Positions 8,961 to 17,859 of a stretch of DNA of 64,000 nt are shown piece by piece. This DNA is from Paenilisteria rustica (lineage in GTDB: Bacteria > Bacillota > Bacilli > Lactobacillales > Listeriaceae). The DNA lies in assembly GCF_013820765.1 (NCBI RefSeq), contig NZ_JABJVM010000008.1:1-64000 (forward strand), read 5' to 3'. The position numbers and the translations under genes are program-made. Under the pieces are notes generated by a model. It was not told the origin of the DNA. It worked only from the letters and a program-made list of their open reading frames with translations, and did not search any database. Positions within the stretch are counted from its first letter, which is position 1. Each line of letters begins with the position of its first letter.

Positions 8961-9893
8961 TTATTTAAATAAAGCTCGGACTTGTGCCACATCTTCTGAG
9001 GTCAAGTCTGCCTGTAATGTTTTCCTATTAGCTAGTACTTGTTCAGGACTCTTAGCTCCTGGAATGACAACATCGATGCTATCGATACCAAGCGTTGTCG
9101 CTAAGACAATATTCGCGATGGAAACGCCGTGTTTATCAGCTAATTCTTGAAGGCTATTCACTTTTGCGATGTTGTCAAGGTAGGCTTGCCCCTGGAAATG
9201 CGGTCGATCTTTACGGAAATCTTGCGGCGGATTACCGGCTGTGAACTTCCCTGTTAATAAACCACTTGCAAGCGGTGTGTACGGTATGAAAGAAATCCCT
9301 TGTTCGCGGCAGTAAGGAATCATGTCCTCCTCTAAGTCAGGATAAACGAGCGAATACTTATCCTGCACAACATCAACATAGCTGTCTTTATTCGCTGCTT
9401 TCAGAGTATCCATGCTAAAATTAGATACGCCAATTGCACGAATTTTCCCAGCTTCTTTTAAACGTTGTAATGCACCGACCGCTTCATCTGGCGGCGTCAC
9501 ACCATCTGGAAAATGGATATAGAATAAATCGATGTAGTCTGTTTGTAGACGCTTTAACGCAATGTCTACAGAATCTGTTAAGAACTCTGGTGAATTATCT
9601 AATTTAACCCCACTGTCCGTCACGATATGTGCGGCTTTCGTTGCTATTACTACGTCCGAACGACGACCAGTCTCCGATAAAATCTCGCCAATCAGCTCTT
9701 CTGATCGCCCTAAACCATACATAAATGCACTATCAAAAAAATCAACACCCGAGCCAAGTGCCGCCCGCAGCGTTTCACGGCTTACTTCTTCATCAATATT
9801 TTGAAATAGATTATGCGCGCCAATCGTATTTGCTCCAAAGCCAATCGGTGTGACCCGAAGTCCAGTCCTACCAATCTCTACACGTTTCTCCAT
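8961..9893 (-). CDS. Aldo/keto reductase
   Basis: 310 residues, NADPH-dependent oxidoreductase with a TIM-barrel fold. The catalytic tetrad is visible: Asp and Tyr in VDFFDSAFMYGLGRS (about 50-64), Lys in VIATKAAH (about 85) and His in LFYIHFPD (about 125). The C-terminal IDVVIPGAKSPEQ segment is the usual cofactor-binding region. It would reduce aldehydes or ketones; the substrate is unknown. GGGAGG precedes the ATG. It is the upstream partner of tag. Confidence 0.9.
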   Translation of the reverse strand: MEKRVEIGRTGLRVTPIGFGANTIGAHNLFQNIDEEVSRETLRAALGSGVDFFDSAFMYGLGRSEELIGEILSETGRRSDVVIATKAAHIVTDSGVKLDNSPEFLTDSVDIALKRLQTDYIDLFYIHFPDGVTPPDEAVGALQRLKEAGKIRAIGVSNFSMDTLKAANKDSYVDVVQDKYSLVYPDLEEDMIPYCREQGISFIPYTPLASGLLTGKFTAGNPPQDFRKDRPHFQGQAYLDNIAKVNSLQELADKHGVSIANIVLATTLGIDSIDVVIPGAKSPEQVLANRKTLQADLTSEDVAQVRALFK

Positions 9894-9939
9894 CTTCCAA
9901 AAACCTCCCTGATTTGTCGCTATACCTCATGATAACATA

Positions 9940-9977
9940 AAAAAACATCGAACGCACGTTCTAGCTCGATGTTTTTT
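9940..9977 (-). terminator. Terminator downstream of acnA
   Basis: AAAACATCGA and TCGATGTTTT arms flank a 14-base loop, with A-runs and T-runs on the two sides. It lies nine bases after the acnA stop and separates acnA from the aldo/keto reductase unit. Confidence 0.85.
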
Positions 9978-9985
9978 CATTTCTT

Positions 9986-12694
9986 TTATTTCTTCAATTT
10001 CCCACGTAAAACCATTGGTAAAATACCGCCATGACGGTAGTAATCAATTTCTACATCCGAGTCAAAACGAACGAGCACCTCAAATGTTTTGTGTGTACCA
10101 TCTTCTGCAACTGCTGTTACTGTCACAAAATCGAGCGGGGCAACTGTTTCATCAATCGCGACACTAATCGTTTCCCGACCAGTCAAGCCAAGTGAATCCG
10201 CGCTTTCACCGTCTTTAAATTGCAATGGCAAGACTCCCATCATCGCTAGGTTTGAGCGGTGAATCCGTTCGTAGCTTTTCGCAATGACTGTTTTAATGCC
10301 GAGTAAATTCGTTCCTTTTGCAGCCCAGTCACGAGAAGATCCCATTCCATAGTCATCACCCGTCAAAACAACAAGTCCTGTCCCAGCTTCTTGATATTTC
10401 ATCGATGCATCATAGATAGGCATGATTTCTTCCGTTGGCCAATATGTTGTATAGCCGCCTTCTGTGCCTGGTGCTACTTGGTTTCTAATGCGGATATTCG
10501 CGAATGTTCCGCGCATCATCACGTCATGATGACCACGACGCGAACCATACGAATTAAAATCACGAATCGCTACACCGTGCGCTTGCAAGTACTTCCCGGC
10601 CGGAGTATCTTTTCCAATCGCTCCAGCTGGTGAAATATGGTCCGTCGTAACTGAATCTCCGAATTTACCGATGACACGAAGTCCGTGAAGTGCTTCTACT
10701 GTGCCTGGTTCTGGCGATAAGTTCTCGAAAAATGGCGGGTTCGCAATATAAGTTGAATCTGTATCCCAATCGTAAAGTGCTTGTTCCGACGTCGCAATCG
10801 CATTCCATTCTTCATTTTGACTGAAAACATTTGCATATTCTTCGCGGAATAGCTCTGGCGTTACCGTTCTTTCCACGAGCGCCTTCACTTCTTCTTGTGC
10901 TGGCCAAATATCGCTTAAGAATACATCCTGACCGTGTTCGCCTTTTCCGATTGGTTCATTTAGCATATCGATGTTCGTCGTTCCAGCAAGCGCGTATGCA
11001 ACGACAAGCGGTGGTGAAGCTAGGAAGTTTGCTTTTACTAAAGCATGAATCCGTCCTTCAAAATTTCGATTTCCACTAAGTACAGCGGACACCAGCAAAT
11101 CATTGTCTACAATCGCTTGTTCAATCTCGTCTTTTAGCGGTCCGGAGTTACCAATACATGTCGTACAGCCGTAACCAACAAGGTCAAATCCTAACTTCTC
11201 AAGGAATGGCAGTAATCCTGCATCTTCCAAATACCCGGTCACGACCTTCGAACCAGGTGCGAGCGATGTTTTCACGAATTTAGGCACTTCAAGACCTAAT
11301 TCCACCGCTTTTTTCGCGAGTAGCCCAGCGCTTAACATCACGTACGGATTGGATGTATTCGTACAACTGGTAATCGCCGCAATCGCCACTGAGCCCGTCT
11401 TCATTGTTGATTGATCACCATTTCCAAACGTTACTTTCGCTTCTTTATGCAAGTCTTTTTTCGATAAACCAAATCCTTGGTTGCCATTTGGCGCGCTGAT
11501 CGAGGCTTGGAAACTCTCTTTCATTTTTGATAATGGAATCAAGTCTTGCGGACGTTTCGGTCCTGCCAAGTTCGGCTCAATCAAGCTTAAATCAAGTTCT
11601 ACAACTGACGTATAATTCGGTTCTACATTTTCTGGTGTGAAAAATAGCTCGTTATTTTGCAAATATTCCTTCACAAGCGCGACTTGTTTTTCTTCACGTC
11701 CTGTTAAACGCATGTACGTCAATGATTCCTCATCTACTGGGAAAAAGCCACATGTTGCGCCGTATTCTGGTGCCATGTTCGCAATCGTCGCCCGGTCAGC
11801 AAGCGGTAATGTCGCTACGCCTTTACCGAAGAACTCGACGAACTTGCCGACTACTTTCTTTTCACGGAGTACTTGTGTTACTTTTAAGGCTAAATCGGTT
11901 GCTGTTGCGCCATTTGGTAAGGCATTGATTAATTTAACACCGATAACTTCTGGGATTGGGAAATATGATGGTTGGCCAAGCATTCCTGCCTCCGCCTCGA
12001 TTCCGCCAACACCCCAGCCCAGTACGCCGATTCCGTTAATCATGGTTGTATGCGAGTCAGTTCCGACCAAGCTGTCTGGGAACGCTGTATATTCATTCTC
12101 AGCCACTTGATTCGCGATTACAACGCTTGCCAAATACTCCAAATTGACTTGGTGGACGATTCCCGTTGCTGGTGGTACTGCGCGATAATTATCAAACGAT
12201 TTCTGCGCCCAGTTTAAGAATTGGTAACGCTCCATATTACGCTCAAACTCGAGCTTCATGTTGACTTCTAGCGCTTCCGGATTCGCGTAACTGTCCACTT
12301 GCACCGAGTGATCGACAACGAGATCCACAGGAATTTCCGGATTGATGTCTTCTGGATTCCCACCCAAGTCTGCCATCGCTTTACGTAGTGACGCCAAGTC
12401 AACAACTGCTGGTACACCCGTGAAATCTTGCAAAATAACACGCGCTGGTTTGAACGGAACTTCTCCGTCATTCTTTTTCGTCGCATCCCAGTGCGCTAAA
12501 TCTTCAATATGTTTATCCGTGATGATCCGTCCATCCGCTTGACGCAATACCGATTCAAGAAGTACGCGGATAGAATAAGGCAGTTTTTTAATGGATGTTT
12601 GACCATCCGCCTCAAGTGTTTTTAATTGATAATAATGATACGTGTCGTCTCCGATTTGAAACGACTGCTTTGCTTTCTCATTCCAATTTTTCAT
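9986..12694 (-). CDS. acnA: Aconitate hydratase A
   Basis: 902 residues, the usual size of the bacterial AcnA/IRP1-type enzyme. It isomerises citrate to isocitrate in the TCA cycle through a [4Fe-4S] cluster. The cluster cysteines are seen in [12 protein letters not shown] (about residue 444) and [14 protein letters not shown] (about 510 and 513). The C-terminal swivel domain has the [12 protein letters not shown] motif. Apo-aconitase of this type can bind iron-responsive RNA elements in Bacillus; that is family knowledge only. GGGAGG precedes the ATG and the gene has its own promoter. Confidence 0.98.
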   Translation of the reverse strand: MKNWNEKAKQSFQIGDDTYHYYQLKTLEADGQTSIKKLPYSIRVLLESVLRQADGRIITDKHIEDLAHWDATKKNDGEVPFKPARVILQDFTGVPAVVDLASLRKAMADLGGNPEDINPEIPVDLVVDHSVQVDSYANPEALEVNMKLEFERNMERYQFLNWAQKSFDNYRAVPPATGIVHQVNLEYLASVVIANQVAENEYTAFPDSLVGTDSHTTMINGIGVLGWGVGGIEAEAGMLGQPSYFPIPEVIGVKLINALPNGATATDLALKVTQVLREKKVVGKFVEFFGKGVATLPLADRATIANMAPEYGATCGFFPVDEESLTYMRLTGREEKQVALVKEYLQNNELFFTPENVEPNYTSVVELDLSLIEPNLAGPKRPQDLIPLSKMKESFQASISAPNGNQGFGLSKKDLHKEAKVTFGNGDQSTMKTGSVAIAAITSCTNTSNPYVMLSAGLLAKKAVELGLEVPKFVKTSLAPGSKVVTGYLEDAGLLPFLEKLGFDLVGYGCTTCIGNSGPLKDEIEQAIVDNDLLVSAVLSGNRNFEGRIHALVKANFLASPPLVVAYALAGTTNIDMLNEPIGKGEHGQDVFLSDIWPAQEEVKALVERTVTPELFREEYANVFSQNEEWNAIATSEQALYDWDTDSTYIANPPFFENLSPEPGTVEALHGLRVIGKFGDSVTTDHISPAGAIGKDTPAGKYLQAHGVAIRDFNSYGSRRGHHDVMMRGTFANIRIRNQVAPGTEGGYTTYWPTEEIMPIYDASMKYQEAGTGLVVLTGDDYGMGSSRDWAAKGTNLLGIKTVIAKSYERIHRSNLAMMGVLPLQFKDGESADSLGLTGRETISVAIDETVAPLDFVTVTAVAEDGTHKTFEVLVRFDSDVEIDYYRHGGILPMVLRGKLKK

Positions 12695-12751
12695 TAGTTT
12701 TTGCCTCCCATTGTGATACCCTTCGCTCTCGTTGCATTCTTCTACTCTTCT

Positions 12752-12780
12752 ATTGTACGAAAAAAAGCATGATAAGTAAA
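12752..12780 (-). promoter_or_regulatory. Promoter of acnA
   Basis: On the minus strand the -35 is TTTACT (12780-12775), the spacer 17 bases and the -10 TACAAT (12757-12752). An inverted AAAAGCAT / ATGCTTTT pair flanks the -35 region and might be an operator, but no known site is matched. Confidence 0.6.
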
Positions 12781-12833
12781 CTAAGATAAATCGATGCTTT
12801 TCAATAAGTAAAAATTATCAGCGGAGCCACCTC

Positions 12834-12861
12834 AAAAAAGCCGAACATAATCGCCCGACTT
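12834..12861 (-). terminator. Terminator after the lytic transglycosylase gene
   Basis: On the minus strand AAGTCG pairs with CGGCTT (one G-U pair), followed by a U-run of six. It lies a few bases after the stop codon of the upstream gene. Confidence 0.7.
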
Positions 12862-12865
12862 CTTC

Positions 12866-13507
12866 TCACTTTGAAGCTACATCTTTGTTCCACGCTTTCT
12901 TAAACTGATCGCGATAGAACATAATATCTCGCACATAAATATCGCTATGATTGTACTTAAAGACGGCCTGCTTCTCCTTGCCAACTTTTGCACCATTGTC
13001 TGCTAAAAAATTCGCGGTGGAAAACACGGCATCTTCCAAATCCCATGGATCCGCCTTACCATCGTGATTCGCGTCCACGCCATAACCGCCATACGCCTTA
13101 ATCACGCTCGGATCCACCAAATCATCGTCCGAAAAATCACCGACGCCACCCGTTGCTGGACAACCTTCTGCACTCCATCCCACAAACGTACACGGCATAA
13201 ATTGCATCGGGCCAATCGCACCAACTCCTGAAATCATCGGCTCTACCGTTGAAAACTTGGTCTCCACGCGATGCACAGCGGCAAGTAAGAACCAGTCAAT
13301 GCCGTATTCTTTCGCCGCCGCTTGATAAATCGAAACAAATTGTTCAGGAATATCCTGCGTGTAAGGTTTTGGCTTCTCCTCTGCCCGGAATTGCATCAAG
13401 ACAACGAGTGCCAAACCTAACACGATTACTGCTAAAATCGCCAAAAACATGCTGCGTCTCTGTTTGACTTTACGTAGTTGCGCCTTTGTCGGCTTTTTCT
13501 TCGCCAA
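12866..13507 (-). CDS. Membrane-anchored lytic transglycosylase
   Basis: 213 residues. A basic N-terminus is followed by one membrane helix (about 20-38) and an extracytoplasmic lysozyme-like domain. The motifs AAVHRVETKF (catalytic Glu near 82) and GAIGPMQFMP, and the later DPWDLEDAVFSTANFLADNG, are typical of soluble-lytic-transglycosylase-like enzymes that cleave the MurNAc-GlcNAc bond. The chosen TTG start lies immediately after the stop of the YflT-domain gene, suggesting translational coupling; the ribosome binding site is weak. An ATG at residue 20 is an alternative but would shorten the cytoplasmic tail. It is last in the SNF2-YflT-transglycosylase run. Confidence 0.82.
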   Translation of the reverse strand: MAKKKPTKAQLRKVKQRRSMFLAILAVIVLGLALVVLMQFRAEEKPKPYTQDIPEQFVSIYQAAAKEYGIDWFLLAAVHRVETKFSTVEPMISGVGAIGPMQFMPCTFVGWSAEGCPATGGVGDFSDDDLVDPSVIKAYGGYGVDANHDGKADPWDLEDAVFSTANFLADNGAKVGKEKQAVFKYNHSDIYVRDIMFYRDQFKKAWNKDVASK

Positions 13508-13508
13508 T

Positions 13509-13931
13509 TTATCTCGCCAAAATCAGGATTTGACCACTGTGAAGCGCACGAACGAATTCATCAATTTGAGCATCATTCAAGTCAAAATCTGTTAGCAAAC
13601 GTTTTACTGATTTGTCACTCGTATTTGAAAACCATTTCGCAAAAGGACCAGCAGCATAAAGTGCACCGTATTTCGGATTATACACCTGCGGAATCATCAA
13701 TCCACCGCTAAGCGACTGCAAAATACCAGAGATAACACCAAACGCTTCTTCATTCACTGGGTGCTCTTCCTCTACATTTGTCGACTCAATAATGTCTTTT
13801 ACTTCCTCTTCTTGGTCTGATTTCGCCAAAATCGAGATGTTCTCTTTTTTATAGCCTCTAACCTCAAGTTCTGTAATTTTATCCACGGCCTCTGTTTCAT
13901 TTCCTGCGATAAATACTTCCCAATTATCCAT
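13509..13931 (-). CDS. YflT-domain general stress protein
   Basis: 140 residues. The first half (DNWEVFIAGNETEAVDKITELEVRGYKKENISILAK) matches the heat-induced stress protein YflT domain, a small alpha/beta domain found in sigma-B-type stress proteins. The second half has no clear motif. The ATG at 13931 is preferred because AGAAGGG lies 11 bases before it. The gene lies between the SNF2 helicase and the lytic transglycosylase with tiny gaps, so it is probably in their operon. Molecular role unknown. Confidence 0.75.
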   Translation of the reverse strand: MDNWEVFIAGNETEAVDKITELEVRGYKKENISILAKSDQEEEVKDIIESTNVEEEHPVNEEAFGVISGILQSLSGGLMIPQVYNPKYGALYAAGPFAKWFSNTSDKSVKRLLTDFDLNDAQIDEFVRALHSGQILILAR

Positions 13932-13954
13932 AAACACTCGCGTCCCTTCTATAA

Positions 13955-16900
13955 TCAACTCAATGTCAAAATCTCTTTTATCTCATCTGTTGTTAAACGA
14001 TGGAGCATCTGTTCACCAGGCTGGATTAGCGCATCCATCAATGCCTGTTTTTGCTTCTGTAAATTATAGATTTTCTCTTCAATCGTGCCTTTTGTAATCA
14101 TCCGAATCACTTGCACCACGTTTTTCTGTCCGATTCGGTGTGCTCGGCTCGCAGCTTGTTCTTCCACCGCAGGATTCCACCATAAATCGTACAAAATAAC
14201 CGTGTCGGCGCCAGTCAAATTCAGCCCCGTTCCACCGGCTTTCAGTGAAATAAAGAATAAATCAGCGTCCCCCGCATTAAAGGAATTCACCAGATCCATC
14301 CGGCTTTTCGAAGGCGTGCCACCATCCATATAAAAATAGCGATAGCCAGCTTCCTCAGCCTGCGCTTTCATGATTTGTAACATCGATGTGAACTGCGAGA
14401 AAATCAAGATTCGCTTGCCACTTTCACGTGCTGTTTGTATTGTATCAAACAATTGCATCAGTTTACCAGAACCACCATCATAATTTTCCACAAAAAGCGC
14501 TGGATCGCAACAAATTTGGCGTAATCGTGTTAAACCTGCTAGCAATTTAATCCGGTCTTCTTGCTCGTTACCATCTTTTGCAGCCAATTCTTGTTGTATT
14601 TTCTCCAAGTAAGCGAGGTAGACAGTTTTTTGCGCTTCTGTTAACTCAGAATAAAGATTTGTCTCGATTTTATCCGGCAATTCTTTAACAACATCCCGTT
14701 TGAGACGGCGCATCAAGAACGGGCGAATCATCTGAGCCACACGTTCATGCGGTAATTCTTTAAATTTACGAAGCGATGGGAAAAAGCCCGGCATAATCGT
14801 CTGAAACATCGTCCATAACTCATCAATGCTATTTTCCAACGGCGTTCCACTAAGCGCAAAAACATTCGTCGTTTTGAGCGCTCGCACAGCTTGTGAAGCC
14901 TTCGTATTGTAGTTCTTGATGGCTTGCGCTTCATCCAAGATAATCGTTTGGAAGCGTGTCGTTAAGAATTCCTGCTCATCTTGACGCAAGGACGGATATG
15001 ATATCAAATAGACATTCCCTGGCTCGATTTTTTGAATCAGTTCCAAACGCATTTGTGAAGCCCCGTGAATGACCGTCACCGGAATATCAGGCGCAAACTT
15101 TTCAAATTCGCTTGACCAGTTATACAAAAGAGAAGCTGGTGTCACGATTAAAACAGGTTTCATATCCGGATTTTCTTCGATCGTCGAGGCAATATACGTA
15201 ATCGCTTGTAACGTCTTTCCAAGCCCCATATCATCCGCTAAAACACCACCTAAATGATACTTCCCAAGCGATTTCATCCATTCAAAACCAGTCACCTGAT
15301 ACTCCCGAAGTTCCGCATTCAAATTCGCTGGCAAAGGATAGGATGTATCCTCTTGATTCACAATTTCATGTAATAAATCGCGGAACGTCCGGCTGAACTT
15401 ATTATGCTCATTTTGCGCACTGCCCATCGCCTCGTAGATTTGCATACCACGATAAAGCGGCACTGCCATCTGCTTCCCGACTTCTTTTTTTCGGACATCT
15501 AAAATATCAAAAATCGCTTCCATTTGCTGATAACTCTCATCTTCAAGCGATAAGAACCGCCCACTGTTCAAGCGATGATACTTCCGTTTTTCCCGTAAAG
15601 ATTGCAGTACTTCTTGAATCTCATCCTCATCGATACCTTGAAAATCAAACGCAACCGATAAATAATCATTATCATGCGACACATCGACGGTTGTCGTTGG
15701 CTTCACATGTTCTTCCACCATTTCTTCCAAACCATCTTCTAAATAAATCGCCACATCCGTCGCCAAACTCGGAACAACCCGATAATAAAACTCGTAAAGA
15801 CTCGCTTCATCCGAATTAACCACCATTTGCGTTTCCGAAAAATGAACAGGAGCTGCCTCAATCCGGTGCATAATTTTTGCTTCCGTTTCCATATCCCGAA
15901 TCATGATGCGCCCGTCCGGATCCACGCTTTCCGTTAAAGCAAACGGATCGAAAACCTGTGAACCATAGTGATATTCCAGCTTTAGCACATGTTCGTTGTT
16001 TTTTTGCGAGATCCACATCTTCGAAACAAGCGGTTGCTGAATAACACGATCCTCAATCGACGGATCAATCTGAACGTGCCCACTTTTTTGAAGCGATGGC
16101 AGGACGTAAGACATCACCTCACTGAGTTGCGATTCCGAAAACTGCACCACCTCATTCTCCGTCACACTATGGAAATGAATAAGTGGCGTTAATTGCTCCC
16201 AAACTGCATCACTTGGCCGATAAAATACACCGTTTAAAAACAACAACTGATAGCTTTCCAAGTAACTCGCTTGCTGCAATTCCTCCATCACAAGCTGGTA
16301 CATGTCACCCTTGTCATTTTTACGAAACACGAACGAAAATGGCAATGTCCCTTTTTTAAACATCAAACCGCTATATTTAATATCATCATGAATGCAAATC
16401 GTATTCTGCCCCATCAAGTCAGCCAGAATTGTTTCCGCTAAACTCGGTGGAATAATCAGCACCTTTTCCTCCGCATACGACTTGTTCCAGTAAAAGCTAT
16501 CCGTATCATACATTTTCGCAATTTCATTTATCTTCGTCAGCTCATTGAAAACCGCGATATCACGCTCACCAAAATAATATTCATTCGGATCAAAACTGAA
16601 ATTCTTCGTGAAAAAATAGCTCGTATGTTGTTTAATCGCTTGTAAAAAGTCACCGATGTTTTTCACCACATACGTACGATCCTGCCCAACCTTCAAATCA
16701 AGCGTCAACATATTTTTATCACGATTTTCCTGCATCCGTAAAATATACTCCACCTTCAATGGCGTTTTGGCCGTCGTATCGAACGTATCAAATTGACGAT
16801 CCATATTTTCCTGGAATAAGGAAAGTAGCGTCGTAGCCTCTTGAGCCAGAATACGTTGCTTGAAATTAGCCTTCTCAATTTTTGTCTGACGCGCCTCGTG

Positions 16901-17149
16901 TTCCAGTTCAATCGCATAAATATGCGAACAAACACTATTCTCCTGGAAGTAAATACAATCACATTGATAGTTCCCGCTCGCTACATGCTTCACTTCATAC
17001 GAAACCCGGTCATCAACAACGACCGAACGGAACATATTCGCATAACTCGTCTTTTCTTCAAAAACAGTGATTGCCCCATCTTCCAGTAATTCGCGCCCCT
17101 TTTTCTTAATCGAAACAGGAATCATTGTGTTTTTTGGATCTGTTAACAA
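13955..17149 (-). CDS. SNF2-family helicase with N-terminal SWIM zinc finger
   Basis: About 1064 residues. An N-terminal SWIM zinc finger is visible (CDCIYFQENSVCSH, near residue 65-80), followed by a long helicase-associated region. The C-terminal SNF2 ATPase has ADDMGLGKT (Walker A, about 640), LDEAQAIKN (motif II) and the helicase C block with SLKAGGTGLNLT and ASRAHRIGQ. Such proteins translocate on DNA and remodel protein-DNA or polymerase complexes; the bacterial role is unclear. The TTG at 17149 is preferred because AGGAG lies nine bases upstream; another TTG at 17158 is too close to that site. It nearly overlaps the acetyltransferase gene upstream. Confidence 0.9.
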   Translation of the reverse strand: MLTDPKNTMIPVSIKKKGRELLEDGAITVFEEKTSYANMFRSVVVDDRVSYEVKHVASGNYQCDCIYFQENSVCSHIYAIELEHEARQTKIEKANFKQRILAQEATTLLSLFQENMDRQFDTFDTTAKTPLKVEYILRMQENRDKNMLTLDLKVGQDRTYVVKNIGDFLQAIKQHTSYFFTKNFSFDPNEYYFGERDIAVFNELTKINEIAKMYDTDSFYWNKSYAEEKVLIIPPSLAETILADLMGQNTICIHDDIKYSGLMFKKGTLPFSFVFRKNDKGDMYQLVMEELQQASYLESYQLLFLNGVFYRPSDAVWEQLTPLIHFHSVTENEVVQFSESQLSEVMSYVLPSLQKSGHVQIDPSIEDRVIQQPLVSKMWISQKNNEHVLKLEYHYGSQVFDPFALTESVDPDGRIMIRDMETEAKIMHRIEAAPVHFSETQMVVNSDEASLYEFYYRVVPSLATDVAIYLEDGLEEMVEEHVKPTTTVDVSHDNDYLSVAFDFQGIDEDEIQEVLQSLREKRKYHRLNSGRFLSLEDESYQQMEAIFDILDVRKKEVGKQMAVPLYRGMQIYEAMGSAQNEHNKFSRTFRDLLHEIVNQEDTSYPLPANLNAELREYQVTGFEWMKSLGKYHLGGVLADDMGLGKTLQAITYIASTIEENPDMKPVLIVTPASLLYNWSSEFEKFAPDIPVTVIHGASQMRLELIQKIEPGNVYLISYPSLRQDEQEFLTTRFQTIILDEAQAIKNYNTKASQAVRALKTTNVFALSGTPLENSIDELWTMFQTIMPGFFPSLRKFKELPHERVAQMIRPFLMRRLKRDVVKELPDKIETNLYSELTEAQKTVYLAYLEKIQQELAAKDGNEQEDRIKLLAGLTRLRQICCDPALFVENYDGGSGKLMQLFDTIQTARESGKRILIFSQFTSMLQIMKAQAEEAGYRYFYMDGGTPSKSRMDLVNSFNAGDADLFFISLKAGGTGLNLTGADTVILYDLWWNPAVEEQAASRAHRIGQKNVVQVIRMITKGTIEEKIYNLQKQKQALMDALIQPGEQMLHRLTTDEIKEILTLS

Positions 17150-17154
17150 TTCAC

Positions 17155-17724
17155 TCAACTCCTGACATTTTGGGTCATGTGATAATAATCATGACCAGAT
17201 AAAACCAAATCATACTCCGATTCATAACCTAATTTTTTATATAAATTTAGCGCGCCTGCATTTGCTTTTTCCACGTTGAGCGCAATAATTTCACAATTTT
17301 TAGCGACAGCCAATTCTTTAAATGCATGCAATAACTCTTTCCCAATTCCTTGCCCGCGATAAGCCGAGTCCACCACAAGTGAATCGAGGTAATACTCGCC
17401 CATCCACGTTTCCTGCTCCGTGAACAACGGGATTTTATTGACAATCCCAAACATATCCTGGATGCCTTCCCACTCGTCGTCCATGTTTTCCGCGTGCTCC
17501 CCATGATAGCTCACAAGGATTCCCGCCACTTTGCCATCGATTTCTTTGACCATCACATTCTCTTTACTGAACCTATAATCCGGCCGTAAAAAGCTCGCTT
17601 CAATCATCTCAAGCATCATTTCTTTACTAACACCCGCTAAAAAAGGCAACTCCATATCCTCTAAAATTATATAAATAAGTGGTGCGACTTGTTCCGCATC
17701 TTCCGCTTTCGCTTGTCGTATCAT
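17155..17724 (-). CDS. GNAT-family N-acetyltransferase
   Basis: 189 residues with the GNAT fold. The acetyl-CoA-binding motif A is YLDSLVVDSAYRGQGIGKELL (key residues R-G-Q-G-I-G, about 125-132), followed by ALNVEKANAGALNLYKKLGY (motif B). It would acetylate an unknown amine substrate, possibly a small molecule or protein. The ATG at 17724 has GGAGG seven bases upstream, so an earlier in-frame start is not used. It has a near-consensus promoter and leads the run into the SNF2 gene. Confidence 0.88.
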   Translation of the reverse strand: MIRQAKAEDAEQVAPLIYIILEDMELPFLAGVSKEMMLEMIEASFLRPDYRFSKENVMVKEIDGKVAGILVSYHGEHAENMDDEWEGIQDMFGIVNKIPLFTEQETWMGEYYLDSLVVDSAYRGQGIGKELLHAFKELAVAKNCEIIALNVEKANAGALNLYKKLGYESEYDLVLSGHDYYHMTQNVRS

Positions 17725-17783
17725 CACAATTCCTCCATTCATTTCATCAGGAAAAAATGTTCCCTTTTTTCATCCAACACTTT

Positions 17784-17812
17784 ATTATATCGAAAAAAGC
17801 CTAATGTTTCAA
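17784..17812 (-). promoter_or_regulatory. Promoter of the acetyltransferase-SNF2 operon
   Basis: On the minus strand the -35 is TTGAAA (17812-17807), the spacer 17 bases and the -10 is a perfect TATAAT (17789-17784). Confidence 0.8.
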
Positions 17813-17859
17813 ACTAGGAAGCTATTGTCACGCTAAGTTCGCACCTCCAGATCACTTCT